DNA of 64,000 nucleotides, taken from contig CAWZYM010000185.1 in NCBI GenBank assembly GCA_963966185.1, positions 555,001 to 619,000 of the forward strand. Direction: 5' to 3'. Within the stretch, counting starts at the first letter, position 1; every line of letters starts with the position of its first letter. Of the stretch, positions 23,670 through 37,712 are shown in pieces. Made by a program: the position numbers and the translations under genes. The stretch is from Rhabditoides inermis (lineage: Eukaryota > Nematoda > Chromadorea > Rhabditida > Rhabditidae). The notes under the pieces are model-generated. The model had not been told where the DNA came from, did not search any database, and saw only the letters and a list, made by a program, of their open reading frames with translations.

Positions 23670-23827
23670 ATGTTATCTATTGTTTTGGGTTTAATTACCC
23701 AAGTTTGAGGTATTGCCACATCCCTGATGAAGGCGTAACGCCGAAACGTCGGTTCAAAGATAAGTATATTCCAACAATCGTGGTCCCCGGCTTTAACATC
23801 TGACACTACAATATGTTATCTATTGTT
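23670..23827 (+). mobile_element. SL1-hammerhead retroposon with 15-bp target-site duplication
   Basis: ATGTTATCTATTGTT occurs directly repeated at 23670-23684 and 23813-23827 and brackets a 128-bp insert (23685-23812). The insert begins, after TTG, with the exact 22-nt nematode SL1 leader (23688-23709; starts GGTTTAATTA, ends AAGTTTGAG). It is followed directly by GTATTGCC, then a hammerhead core (23724-23750), then about 60 nt of unique sequence with no poly(A). The direct repeats show it inserted as a unit. Either a trans-spliced RNA with a hammerhead was reverse transcribed, or this is a short retroposon built from an SL RNA and a hammerhead. Confidence 0.8.
23721..23753 (+). ncRNA. Hammerhead ribozyme motif (Penelope-type minimal variant)
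   Basis: CTGATGA (23724-23730), then A, a GGCG-TAA-CGCC stem II hairpin (23732-23742), then GAAAC-GTC (23743-23750). Stem III would be only the palindrome ACGT, which can pair between two molecules, as known for small hammerheads of Penelope-like retroelements. CC before and GG after give a short stem I. One extra A sits between the CUGAUGA box and stem II relative to the canonical core, so activity is not certain. Confidence 0.75.
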
Positions 23828-24868
23828 CTAACAATAACAGAAAGCGGTCAGGCAGCTAACAATAGACCTCACATGAAATTTGGTCGTCACATTCAAAAGA
23901 ACAAAACATGGCCTAAAAGCATCCGCAATCTCTTACAAAAACGATCAGACGACACGCTCTTTTAGACGAAAATAGTATTGTCCGGATGTATTATTCTCTT
24001 ATTAGCTTATTAACTCTTATTAGCATTTCTGGTCACGCTCTAGATGCCGCAACGTGTCATAAGGAATCGAGGTTTCGAGGGAGATTAACAATCAGCAAAT
24101 ATCATATAGGACGTCACGCGGCTGGCTAGCCAATGCCTTCGTCACTAAGCTTGCTGGAAGAACTTGCTCGCATTTGGCTAAGACGCGCACTATTCTCAAA
24201 ACATTACATGGTCTGATTGATGACGATACATCATGTGGTATTATAGATTGAAAAAAGAAACTCTAGCACAGAGAAGAAACAGCAAGACAAAAAATGAACG
24301 ATTTTTGAACAGAGAGTTTAAAAATGGATCCAACTATTAAACAATCCAAAATTTTATCCACGTTTTTTTCTGCAAATGCTCCCGGAGCGCTTTTACCAAT
24401 CATCCCCGTCTTTATGAATACAATCAGCTCTTTATTACACAAATTCTCCTTTTATTACAGGAATGCAAGAATGCAAACGTCCGAGAAGGGAAAAACAATT
24501 CCAAAAGGTAGTGAGTAACGAATAAAACATGATAAGCAGGTAAGTTGAGGGATCAAATTAATGGAGTATCAAATTGGGATGAAACTGTGAGACAACAAAT
24601 TCCAACAACAATACTGTGAATCTGCGGTACATCAAAACACCTCTCAAATAACCAGTATACTGGGCAAACGAAAAAAAAGAGTATCTCTAATCAAAGAGGT
24701 CAAGACAAGAGGTCAAGCGGACAATGCAGTCGGCTACTGCACTCTTCTTACAGGACAGGTGACATGACAAGGGTAGGATCCAGGATACATCATTCAAAAA
24801 CAATGCAAAAAAACACGGTGGTTTATAAATGACTTACATCATTTCGGAGCAGGTGGGGTGAACTCGCC
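23828..24868. other. 3' flank of knl-2, no gene recognised
   Basis: Region downstream of the knl-2 stop on its strand. A minus-strand AATAAA at 24431-24436 is a possible but distant polyadenylation signal. Confidence 0.4.
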
Positions 24869-27449
24869 CTACTCGATGGTGTCATTCATGAGGCTGTCGT
24901 CACTCAACCCGTCTTCCTCTGCGAACACCGCCATCTTCTTCTTCCCCTTTCCCGCCTTCGACTCGGCTGCCTCGATCCCTGCCAAGATATCGGCAGACTT
25001 CTTCTGGAAACAATTTTATATTTGTACCCAGGTGGCTGGCTACTTATTTTTTTTGCATAATATAACATATATAGATCTGTTACTACGAAAATCCTAAACA
25101 ACCAATTGTGCTATAACAAGTAACAAGAATATGCTGTTTGTGTCCTATAAAATATTAAAATCTGATATTTGCTTGACAATCACGCATCTACGTGGCACAA
25201 ATGACAATTCTCCAAGATTCTTCTCTTCAGCACAACATAATCAGCAACAGTGTTAGTGTTCACTGTTCAGCTTTTTTTTTTGCTCGCTAAAACGCTAAAT
25301 ATACAAGCGATCAAGCCACATTTGCTTATGAAAACTCGCAAAATCCCAATTTCATGATCGATCTCGTGTAATGGATGCAAATCCGATCGAACCAGTGAAT
25401 GATAGGTTTAGGCAGGGGCATCGTGTCTTCGAATCTCATGATAACACACTACGGTCAAGCTTTTCGCTAAATGATCAACGGAAAGAGCGGCTCAGAAAAA
25501 AAACAGGATTACAGTATAGTGCAATTGCATGCAAGCAGAGAACAGCCACCATTCACGGATTACGATAAAACTATATCCTTCTAACACCAACATCCTCATG
25601 TCCGGGCGCACGCACGAAACTTGGAAATTCAAAAGTAATCAATCCAATAGCTTAAACCTTACGCTACGCATCCACTCTACAACGAAACTCGTGCTAATGG
25701 AACTCGCAATAGGCATGGTATTACTGTACATTCCAATGTAATTTGAAATCACAACCCTCCCAAGCCCCGCCACCGTACGCCCCGCCCACCTTAGGTACGA
25801 TCATGCTTTGGCCGAGGCGGGTCGTGTTGTTCATCATTGACATGTTCTGCATGCGCAGGTGGTGCACGTAGCGAGCCTGGCGGTCCCTGAACGGAGTCTC
25901 TCTCTCTCCCTCTCTCTCTCCCTCTCTCTCCCTCTCTCTCTCTCCCTCTCTCTCTTTCCCTCTCTCTCTCTTTCCCTCTCTCTCTCTCTTTCCCTTTCTC
26001 TCTCTCTTTCCCTCTCTCTCTTTCTCTCTCTCTCCCTTTCTCTCTCCCTTTCTCTCTCTCTCTCTTTCCCTCTCCCTCCCCCCTCCCCACCTCTCAGCCG
26101 AGTCCATGACCTTTGGTGTGGTGATCTTCACACTGCTCCTCCTCCTTCCCATCGGAGTGTCTTCTCCGTCCTCCTCCGGCTCCGGAATGAACGTGCGACG
26201 AGCGCCGCCCTTCGCCTATAATAAGCATACCATAATATAGTTATTTAGTATTACAGTATTATACGGTAGTACAGTAGTATACAGTACAGTAGTATACAGT
26301 AGTACAGTATTACAATAGTCATTTAAATGATAAGCCATTTAACAACTTTTTATCACTCATACATTTCATTGACGCAATCAATCCCATATCTTTATTAAAA
26401 CTAGGATTCAAACATACAGTTCGAAGAGATTTCAGTTCTACCAATCCACTATTCCATAAATACACCATTGACGTATGAAAAAAACCGCAATGTGTATTTC
26501 TAAAACCTAAATCCATCAAATTCGAAACTGCACTAACAGATAATTCGAACACTTTGAGAATCTTTGCTCTTTCGCATTCGCGCGGAAACTGAACAGCACA
26601 CTCATTCTACACAAATCACAAAAACATTCTCCATATACGAAACCCACCCTCTTCGCAGGCTGCGCGACCGGAGTGCGGATCGCCGAGAGAAGAGAGTCGT
26701 TCGCGTCAAACTCGGCCACAGACGGAAGAGGGGCTACCTGCAATCAATCAATCGATAATCAATCAATCACCTGCAATGAGGGCCACCTGCAATGAGGAAT
26801 AGCATAAAGGGAAAGGATACAATATACAGTACATAACCAAGTACATAGCTACAAAGTAAGAAAAACGGTTAATGATAGAAAGAAGGGTTAACCCCGTTTC
26901 GGCCTGTTACCCTGCATACAGGAATCAATCAATCAATCGATATCTATGACTCACCTCGGCTCCGTCAAACTCCTCGGCCGCGCCGTCAAAGAAATCGTCC
27001 GCCTGCTGCGGGCCGCTCGTCATGTACTTGCTGGAAATTAGAACAATCAATAAATCAATCGATAATCAATCGATACCTGGTGAACTTGTTGGCCTGCACC
27101 TGGTACGCGAGTGTACCCTGGCGCGCAGTCACACCGTCGATCTGTGAAACACATTAGATATGTATTGTCTAATAGAAGTCTAATAATCTTTCCAGTAGTT
27201 CATTGTTTCAACTCGCACTGCTCACTGCTGACAGAAACCGCTAATCAAAGGTGACAACTCCATCAAAATCCCCACTCGCAACATTTGAATCGCAGAATTG
27301 CTGAATGTGTTACGATCAGAATCTAAGGGACTACGGGTCTGATCTCTCTCTCTCTCTCTCAGTCACTCTATCAACACTTCAAAACTTTATTTTAGTGATG
27401 AAACTGTTTTCGAGTCGTCTGTTTCTCCCTCTTCTCCCTCTCCGCCTTC

Positions 27450-27495
<46 letters not shown>

Positions 27496-30400
27496 CCCCC
27501 CCCCTCTCACCATCACAGATCCATCTTCATTGACCGCCGGCGGAGTGTATTTGAGGCGAGTCTCGGCCATCTACAAACATTATTACTTTTTAAAAACTCG
27601 GAATTTTCATTATGTGGTTATGTTGGAAAAAATTAATTTCAGTAACAGATAAACAACAGATTAGTAACAACTGTACTTTATATTATCATCACATTTTTGC
27701 AATCTTTCAGGCGTTGACCACTCTAACAGATTACAAATTCACATGCCACCCCCACATTCTACAATACAAAGTGATTTCATACTTTCAGCATTCTCGCTCC
27801 AAAATCAAAATTAATCTGCGAATCTGCGTGGGATCTGGATTAGTTCTTTAGAAAAAGTTGTTTTAATCTGTATCATGATTCACATACACATTCAATTTTC
27901 ATCATCCAAATCCAAACCATCGCTGACATCATTTACTAAAATTCGATGATAGATTAGAAAATTGGGCTAGAGCTGGGGGATAGTTTGCATTCACACGAAG
28001 AAAGAAGATGGGAGAGGCTACACTGTACCCCCTGGCATGGACCAATGGTATAGTCGGAAAACACCTCACACTCATGGGTGTTTCTGTTTCGTTCTTCTTG
28101 AAATGAATACATTTCACGGAAAGTGCAATACGAACTATCGCAACAAAGAAAGGTACAGATATAGTCTGCGCCAGAGCGATAGTTTTCGATCTACCTTGCT
28201 TGCACTTTGAAATACGGTGTCATAACCGCCTGCTTCTCTTGTTTTGCGCGCTATTGCCGAAAGCTGACTCTCCGTCTTTCTCTGATCTACTCAACCGCGC
28301 ACAACTTATTGCGAGCATAAAACTATACGATTTGTACAACTTGACAATGAATCGCCTTACCTTCTTGCACATGTCCGCCGTCCTTCCGCCTCCAATCGAC
28401 ATGCCGATCTTCTCCCAGTCGTCGTCGCAACGGGGCTGCACCGCCTTCAGAGCGATCTGCAACAAGGATGGACTGCAGATTTCCGTACTCTACTTCTCTA
28501 AATCTAATCTAGTAACTTTCTGTACTCTGTACAGAACTAGGATACTTGGAGCTCTGTGTTTCAAATATGCAAACACGAATCTAAATATAGCAAAACAATG
28601 TGGCTATTCATACTAATGATTAATTGTTTCCTTCACCGCACATATATATCAACACTGTTGAAACGTAACATTACATGACATCGCAAAACAAGAAAAAAAC
28701 TAGCTTTCTTGGAAGCCTAATCCCCCTCACCCGAACACACATCCGAAAACCATAATCTTAATCAACCAATCAAACGTACCTTCATCCTATCCACCTCGTC
28801 CTTCTTCCACCCTCTCTCCTTGTCCTTCTTCTCCCTCTGTCGCCTCTCCTCCTGATACTCCTCCTCCTCCTCCTCCTCTTCACTCGAAGACTGCTCCGAC
28901 TCAGACGGAGAAGAGTAGACCACCTGCAATAATAATGTGGTATTATATATCACTATATAATAAAGTATTATCACTATATAATAAATTATTTATGATTGTC
29001 ACACGTACACCCATACTTCCTAGCTTTCAACATCCTAGCTTTCTCACAACACAACACACCTCGACTCTACACCACCCACCCTGCTCTTCTTGGCCTTGCT
29101 GCCTCCTCCTCCACCACTCTTGCCGCCCTTCCTCTTCTTCCCTCCCCGACGCCTCTTCTCCAGTCTGTGATGCGAACGCTTATGGGGGCGATCTAAAAAA
29201 GTGACAGATACGTTTCATAGAAATGCCTAAAGGAGACAACCATGCGTACAGTAATAGAACGATGCTTACTGCAACCTTAACCCACCTCCCTCCCTCCACG
29301 TATCGTCGAGTTCCTCGTCCTCGTCGTCGTAAAAACGGACAGCGTCCTGGAATCCGGTGACGTCATCGTCTTTCCTTCCTCCCCCTCTTCTCAACTCTCT
29401 CTTCCTCTCTCTCTCTCCCTCTCTCTCTCTCTCCCTCTCCCTGTCTCTCTCTCTCTCCCTCTCACCTCCTCCCCTCCACTCTCCATCTCCTCATCGTCGT
29501 CGTCATCGTCAAACTCGTCACTGTCCGAGTAGCGCTTCTCCTTCTCCATACGCCGCAGCTTCTGAAACACAGAAAATCTCCATTTTAATCATTAAAGGGA
29601 GTGTACACTCTGGATTTCGATGTTGAGTTGGCAACGAGACGTGAAAATATGATGAAAATGATGCAGTTTTATCAATACAACAATGTGCTGAAAATGACTG
29701 TAAGTTGATGAAAATTTAGAGCAAAAACGTGTCAGAAAATTGGTGCCAATTTTCAAGGATCTTTTCATCGACTTCTAAGTATCTCCGAAACATAATTGTA
29801 TTGACAAAAATTCTTCTTTTTCATCATATTTTCACATCCCGGTGCCAACTCAACTTCGAAATTCAGAGTGTACAGTTCCTTTAATCAAAATGTGAGTGAT
29901 TTCGATTGTACGTGCCATAATCATGTTTGCGATTCCGGATATTTGACACGTATCGCTCATTCGCCAGAAGCCACCAGCCGTCTGCGCATCTCATCACATC
30001 CTCATTTGCCTATCTCCTCTGTCCACCCGTCCTGCAAGCCATTCACCAACAGCCATTCGTGCGCGCGCGCTCCCAGCGAGCGCTCCTCTCCTCGCAAATG
30101 GCAAAGGTAGCATTCCCTGCTCCTCCTCCTCCTTCATCCCTGCTCCCTCTCCTCCTCCACCCTCCTCTTTCTCCTCCTCCACCCTTCTCCTTCTTCTCCT
30201 CCACCCCCCCCCCCCCTTTCCAGGAGAAGGAGAAGAAAGAGAAGGAGAAGAAGGACGACGACGACAAGTTCGTGCCGCCGGAGGACTTCTCCGAGACGTT
30301 CGTCGTCTCCAAGCCGGTCGGACTGCGCATTCACAAGGACGGATGCAGGGTAAGTGGGCGTGGATAGAGTGGGCGGAGCTAACGGTGTTGCAGGTGACGT

Positions 30401-31432
30401 ACATCGACTCGCCGCAGTTGCGCGGACGCGTCTTTGTCGGCGACAAGATTGTGGGGGTGGGAACGGAGAAGAACCCGACCATGGACAGCCTGCGGGCGGC
30501 CATGAAAAAAGCCGACAAGGTATACGGTGAAATACCGTAACTGTAACCTACCGTATACCTTTTCAGGCGACGTCGCTCAAGTTTGTGCACGGCAGCTGGT
30601 CGTACTCCAAGCTCAAGTGTACGACGGTGGAGAAGATTCAGATGGAGAAGGAGGCCGATCGCGATCCTAACAAGCCCGAAAAGTACGGACGCGCCATCGA
30701 CATTTACAACGTGAGCCTCTCCATGGGATTCTGTAATCTACCGTAACCTCGCAGGTGTTCATAAAAGTGTTCCAAGTGCCCGAAGTGCCGACCAAGCTCG
30801 GCATCACTGTCAAGTACGACGCGAGAGAGCGACTTCAGGTAGCGATCGATAATCGATCGATAATTACCTAATACAGGTGGTCGCTGTGAGCCCAGAGGGT
30901 CTCGCCATCACACACATCCGACCCGGAGACATCATACGGTGGGAGTGTTCTCATCGATCGATATCGATCGATAATCGATCTTCATTGCAGTGAGGTCAAT
31001 GGCAAGGCAGTCACGTCCAAGGCAATGTTCAACTACTACATCAACGAGAGCCTCTCCGCCAAGAATACGGTAATCGATCGTCAATCAATCGATAATCAAT
31101 CGATTGATAGGTGCGCATCTCTGTCGAGTGTCCGGCTGGCGGGGACGACGCGTATCGCGATCAGGTCGAGTGGGCGCCGGACGTCATCGAGATCGCACAG
31201 AACCAGGTATTCCAATCAAACTCTCCTAATATGATGCTTCTTATCAGTCTTGATGAGTGATCAAGTGTCTCAGATAATTAAATGACCAGTGATCAGATCC
31301 CGATCATTCTCACAATGGAACATTCTGACGACAGTCTGACCCCTCGATTCCAGATCGCCAAGCTCAAGGCCGGCGCGCCTCCCAATCCCAAGCCGATTCT
31401 CGCCAAGAAGAAGGAGGCCAGCAAGCACGTGC

Positions 31433-31477
<45 letters not shown>

Positions 31478-31938
31478 TTTTCTCTCTCCTCTCGCTCTCT
31501 CTCTCCTCTCTCTTTTCTCTCTCGCTCTCTCTATCCCTCTTTTTCAGATCAAGATGACGGACGAGCGAATCGAGACGCCGATCGCCTCCGACCACGACCT
31601 CACCAAGCTCAAGCCGTGCAAGAATGCCAAGAACTGACGCCCGCCTCGCCCCGCCCAGATAAGCCCCGCCCCTGCCTGCCTGCCTTCCATCTTACAATCC
31701 CATATTAACAACGAATATCGTTTGAACCGTGTCTCGAATTAAATGTAGGTGAATGCAAAGCGAGTTTGTGTGTATATTCGAAGAAATAAACGGATTTAGA
31801 GAAATGTGTTGCTTTTTCAAAGTACCGTATCCTGAATCTACCGTAACCCACCTTGAGCAGACGCTTATGTTCCATATCTTTGAGAGTGCGCTCAATCTGG
31901 ATGACTCGGTCCAGTTCTTGCCTGGAATGAACGAATCA

Positions 31939-31976
<38 letters not shown>

Positions 31977-34900
31977 CTCCCTCTCTCTCTCTCTATCTCA
32001 CTCCCTCCCTTTCTCCCTCCCTCTCCCTCTCCCTCCTCTCTCTCCCCTCTCACTTGAGCATCCTCTTCCTGTGCCCTATAGCCCTCCTCTCCGTCTTGAT
32101 ATCATCGTCAAAGTCCGAGTCGTAGTCATCCAGGTTGAGCTGCAATAAACGCATTCGAATAGTTTTGATAGGTATAATAGATAGTGTGCATTATATAAAG
32201 TGTATGTATACTATAAGTATACGCATATTCGTATCAGTGAAACCGAAACCATTGTTCATGAAGAAAACATCTCAACTACGTTTCAACAATAGCACAAAGT
32301 TACGCTTTTAATTGAACGATAATAGCATTTCATTGTCGCCTGATAAATACTCAATCAAAATCAATCATTTATAAAGACACTGGTCACCCCCTCATATCAC
32401 ACCGACTCTCTCCCCATCCACATCGATCACAATTGCCCCTACTCGAATCAATGAAAATGAGCAATGGTCACGTTCATCGTTAATGAGTTAAGTTAATAAA
32501 CACCCAAAATACGTTTCAACAATTGCACAACGCTATATGCTTTCTATTGAACGATAATGTCCATTTCGCGTCTTCCGCATAACCAACCACTTATAATGGA
32601 AGTAGGGAAGACACTCGTCAATTGTCACGTCACCTCATCTCCCCCTCATATCACACCCTCTCTCCCTCCGCCCACCTTCATCCTACCTCGCCCACCTTCC
32701 ATCATATGTATCAACCACCCCACATGACCAACCAATTGAACGAGGAAACAATCGAGTTCTCTTTTCTATTCTAATCCTCTCATATCACACCCTCTCTCTC
32801 CGCCCACCTGTTTCTTCCTGTACAGCTGCACCATGGCAGGGACGCGCACCGCACGGATCACGTCCTCCTCATCCTTCTGCAATCGACATGCTGCTGCTCG
32901 GTAGATCAAGACAGTAACAAAAACGATACAGGATAGATCACTCCAAGATACAACAACAAAGACACAAGCATAACAGCCGCCCACCTTTGCCCTCTGCTTC
33001 TTGGGTGCCTCAATAGCCAGCAGAGGCTTGCCTGCCTTGCTCCCGTCATCCGCCTTCCTGCTCCGCTCACTCTGCGGAGTGCGCTTCGAGCGAACACCAA
33101 AGTGCTCCGCCAGCATCGCCTAAACAACTACAGTAATCCACAGTTATGAGGCTACAGTACCCTCGTACCACCTACCGTATCGCTGTTCTGCGCGTGTCGG
33201 GATACGGTGGTCACCGGCTCCACGCCGATCACGTTGCCGTCAGTGTCGTAGCGCACGCGCTCGCCCGCCCATTCCTGGCAAAGTACCGTAAGCACATTAC
33301 TGTATACAGTATACCACACTATTACTACAGTAATCTAGCATTCGTACCTGCATCGGCTTACGCACACAGCGGCCCGAGCGCGAGAGTTGCAGGTCTGAAA
33401 GTTGGCGACAGTAATCTTACAGTAACCACCTCTACAGCATACCATATACATACTACAGTTTGGAATGCGCAGTAGGCCTTGTCTTACTGTACTTTACCGT
33501 AAACTTACCGTTAACACATGCTACTTGATTCGAGATAAATATTCTGAATTCTGAATACTACAGTACTCAGTACCACAACCACATGCACCAACCAACACGT
33601 ACAGTATCATATATTCAGACTACCGTACTCTACAGTACCCACTCACCGCCACTCCCGGCGCTCTCGTTCTGCTTCTGGCGCTTCCTGCTGTTCGCAAGGG
33701 TCTGCTCCCATGGGGACTTGCCTGAAATGAAAAAAAAAACAAATGTTTTCCAATACCAGGTATAATACGTTTCACATTGACATAAACTGCCACCCGAAAG
33801 CTATTACAACAATCTCTTCATCAGTGTTGGTGGCTCACACAAAATCTCCCAATGATTGTTACGTTTCACGTGCTCTACAACATTACTTCGAAGTAGAGTT
33901 TCGTTCGATTTCCGAAACGGTCATTTCCGAAAAATGACGATTTCGAAATTTCCGTTTCGGAAATAACCGAACACTTTTCGGAATTTCCGAACCGAACGAC
34001 CGTCTGTTCGGTGCGCGCCGAAACGGCAATGACCGAACTCGGGTCGCGCCATTTCGGAAATTCCGAAAAACACATTTGCATGATATTGATGAAATGTAAC
34101 TCACCGATGGTTCACTCATACCCCACTATCAACTCGTGAACACGGTCGAGTCAAGCGAAAATCCCTCCTTCCAGAAATTATTCTAATATTTTTCGGCAAT
34201 TCCGAAAAGCGCGGCCGAAAGGAACGGCCGCGCCGAACGATTCCGAAACGGTTTCCGAAACTTCGGTTCGGTCATTGCCGAACAGATCGGATTTCGGGAT
34301 CGGCCATTTCGGAAATTCCGAAATCGGTCATCATTTGCCGAAATGTCGATTTTTCGGTCGTCATTTCGGCAGCCGAACGAAACTCTACTTCGAACAATTC
34401 AGAAACAATGATCACATGGCTACAAGGCTCACATGGCATCACATGGCATCACATGGCACATGGCTATTATACATGGCTTACATTAGTAAATCTCCAAACC
34501 CACCCCTCTTCTCCCCCTTGTCTCTCATTCTCTCCTCCTCCTCGTCGTCGCTCGAGCCATCCTCAAAGTCGAGGAGACCGTTCCGGCGAGCCTCCTGCAG
34601 GCGGCGAGCGTTTGCTGCAAAGAAGAATTATCTTTCCCCTCTCTCTCTCTCCCGCTCTATCTCCTCTCTCTCCTCTCTCCTCTCTCTCTCTCCCTTCTCT
34701 CTCCTCTCTCCTCTCCCTCTCTCTCTCTCCTCTCTCACCCTTGAACATCTCCTCCGGTGGATGGGGCGAGACCATCTCCTGACCCACAGACGGCGACATT
34801 GACAGCTGCAAATGATAGTATCACTATGTATGTATACGTTTCACTTTCAACATATATACATTGCAAAGTATAACAAAACTAATACTGCTCGTGTTGCCTC

Positions 34901-37676
34901 TTCCCCTAAAAACATATCAGAATACGTTTCACTCTCATAATGAAAGTGAAGAATCATCCACAACACAACAAAAAGTCAATTCGGTCAAACGCCCACGCAC
35001 CAGCCGCTCCCTCCTCTGTCCTCCTCCTCCAACTCCTGCCTGTCTCCTGCCAATGTCCTCACTACGATCCCTGTCACTCTCCCCTCCCTGCATCTCCTCT
35101 GAAACAGATAAACAAGGTAAACAGTAAACAAGGTAAACAAACTAAACATCGGAATAAGACCAACCTATCCTGGGAGTGGCCGGTGCGATCGCTCTGCCAC
35201 CGCTCGGAGACGGCTGCTGTGGGGTGAAAAGCGACAGGCCGAACCTGCAAGTGGTGACGTCATTCTCTCCCTCTTTCTCTCTCTCTCCTCTCTACTCCCT
35301 CTCTCTCCACTCACTCATAGCACTGAGTGAGGTACTTCTTCCACTCGTTCGGGAATCCATCCATGAACATGTCTACGAACTGGCGGGGGAAACCTGAAAT
35401 CATTATTTCATAAAACTGAAAGGAATACGTTTCACCACAACTTCATTACAATTGTTGATTGAATGCAAAAATGCCGTTGCCTTGCCATCACACCATTCGT
35501 TGCAAATACATAAAAGCTTGCCCCCTAAAGCGACAAAAAAATGAAAGAAACACGCACATACTTATCACACACCAGGTCAATCAATACAGTGACACGCACG
35601 GTATCATTCGAGGGCGAGCAGTGAATGATACTACGGTATAGCGTTGGTAGTGTCTTGCATGGAGGATCTGCAGTGTCTTTTCGATTTTTTGTCGTCTTTA
35701 TTCAAGAAACTTATGAGTAATATGCGGGGGTCTGTCATTGAATGTACTAGCATAGAATGTCGAAATCAGACAGAACACCACACCCTTAAGCGATTCTGAT
35801 CTCAAAAACGTTAATGCCGGAACCAAACGGAACCATAAACAACAAACAACAACCACCCGACCCTTTGCGAGTGCCTCCTGTTCGTGCATGCTTCCCTCCA
35901 GTCGGTAGACGCTCGACCCGGTCAGACAGTACCGGCCGCCAACCACGTCCCGCACCAGCGAAGTGCGCCACTCCTCGTGCGGGTGACCCCTGCAACGACG
36001 TACGATACGTAAAGATACGTTTCATAAAGCTGGCCCCTGCAACGTACGAGATGATACGTAAATGTACGTTTTATTACGGTGGCCCTACAAGGATACGTAC
36101 AAGACGTTTCAGTAATGCGAGGCAAGGTCGTGCAATGATACGTTTATATGATACGAGTCGGGGTAATTGAAAACACGGCGGTTGTACGTTTCACGAAAAC
36201 AATTGATCACTGTAAGTTTTGCAGATAAAATTTTTGCAACTTAATACATACATATCGCAGAGTAGATGGCATTAGCCAATAAAATACGTTTCACTATAGC
36301 AATATCACACTAATAAGGAAACCATGTCAATGCGATTGAGAATGCCATTTTCCAACGAACAACATTCAACATAAATCAGTACCATACCTAAGATTGTTAA
36401 TCTGTTAATCATTGATGGTCTAGCCACACCATACGTACGTGCTATTCATCTAGCTACTCATTATTCCTACCACAAATATGCGCGTTCAAAAAAAACGAAC
36501 ACAGAAAAACGGGAACAGAAAGACATGTTCTCCACATATTAAATATGAACCCACTTCATGAAGAAATGTTGCAGACAGACAAAAAATATGTAATACAGAC
36601 ACATTTTTTTCTTTATATAATTAATAAACCCACTCCTTCATGCCCATGACGACAAACTGGGGAAAGTCGACGAGGGGGCCCTCGTGCCGCACGAAGCAGA
36701 TCGTCCAGTCGCGGATCCACTGCGAACGGTCGTGCAGGGCTGCAGAGGGGGAAGATGAAGAGAGAGAAGAGAGAGAGAAAGAGAGAGAAAAAGAGAGGGG
36801 AAGAAGGAGAGAGGAAGAGGAGAGAGGAAGAGGATCATTATGCGATGAGAATACCGTGTTCCATGTTTGGGGTTCAACACCATATAGTCCTAGGGGGAAA
36901 AGAAGAAGGGTAGAACGTGAGATGGTGTGACAGAGGGAGAGAGAGAAAGAGATAGAGATAGAGAGAGAGGGGAGAGAGAGAGAGAGGGGAGACTGACCCT
37001 TGAGATTCTGCTTGGACATGGCCGCAGCAGGCGAGCGACGCGCCAGGTGAGACATGTCGGGGATCTGAGCACGATTCAGTTTAATAACGGACACATCTCA
37101 TACACCACCCTGTCCGCATTACATACATCTCAGCGAATCACCAACATCGGCATTCTTCTACACTATTTAATCAGTAAGTTCCATCAGACATAAGATACCC
37201 AATACCACTACCCTGGGCGAGACAGCGACAGAGAGACTGACAGACAGACAGGGGGAGAGAGGGCATCCCACCCACCTTGAACGTCGCATCCGCTCCCCTG
37301 GGTGTGCTCGTGGCTGGCTTGTCGCCCGGCTGCCGCTGCACCTGCGTCGTCGAGAAGCCCAGCGAGTCGTCCGCCAGGGGGTGTGTCTGGAATACGGTAT
37401 ACGGTTATGATTACTGTACTCTGATCACTGTACTCATTTCATTACAGTACTTTCTACTTTCTGTCAGTTTGTTGCTCTGATCATTGATATTACTGTACTC
37501 TTATACTCTTCATAAGTGTACCCTTTAGTGAATACAGTACTTTTCATTACAGTACTTTTACAGTACCCATACCTTGGGCATGGGCGGTGGCGGCATCATC
37601 TTTTGCGAGGCGGTCAGAACTTCCTCCTCCTCTTCAGCCATCTCCGTGGGCTCAGGCGCCTAGAGAGAACACAGTT

Positions 37677-37712
<36 letters not shown>

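Noticed and set aside
36860..36893. A possible extra knl-2 exon (CCCTAG acceptor, ACG|GTATTC donor)
   Set aside because: Including it breaks the frame into the second SANTA domain. Skipping it joins exons 36998-37064 and 36634-36739 in frame (LKALHDRSQW).
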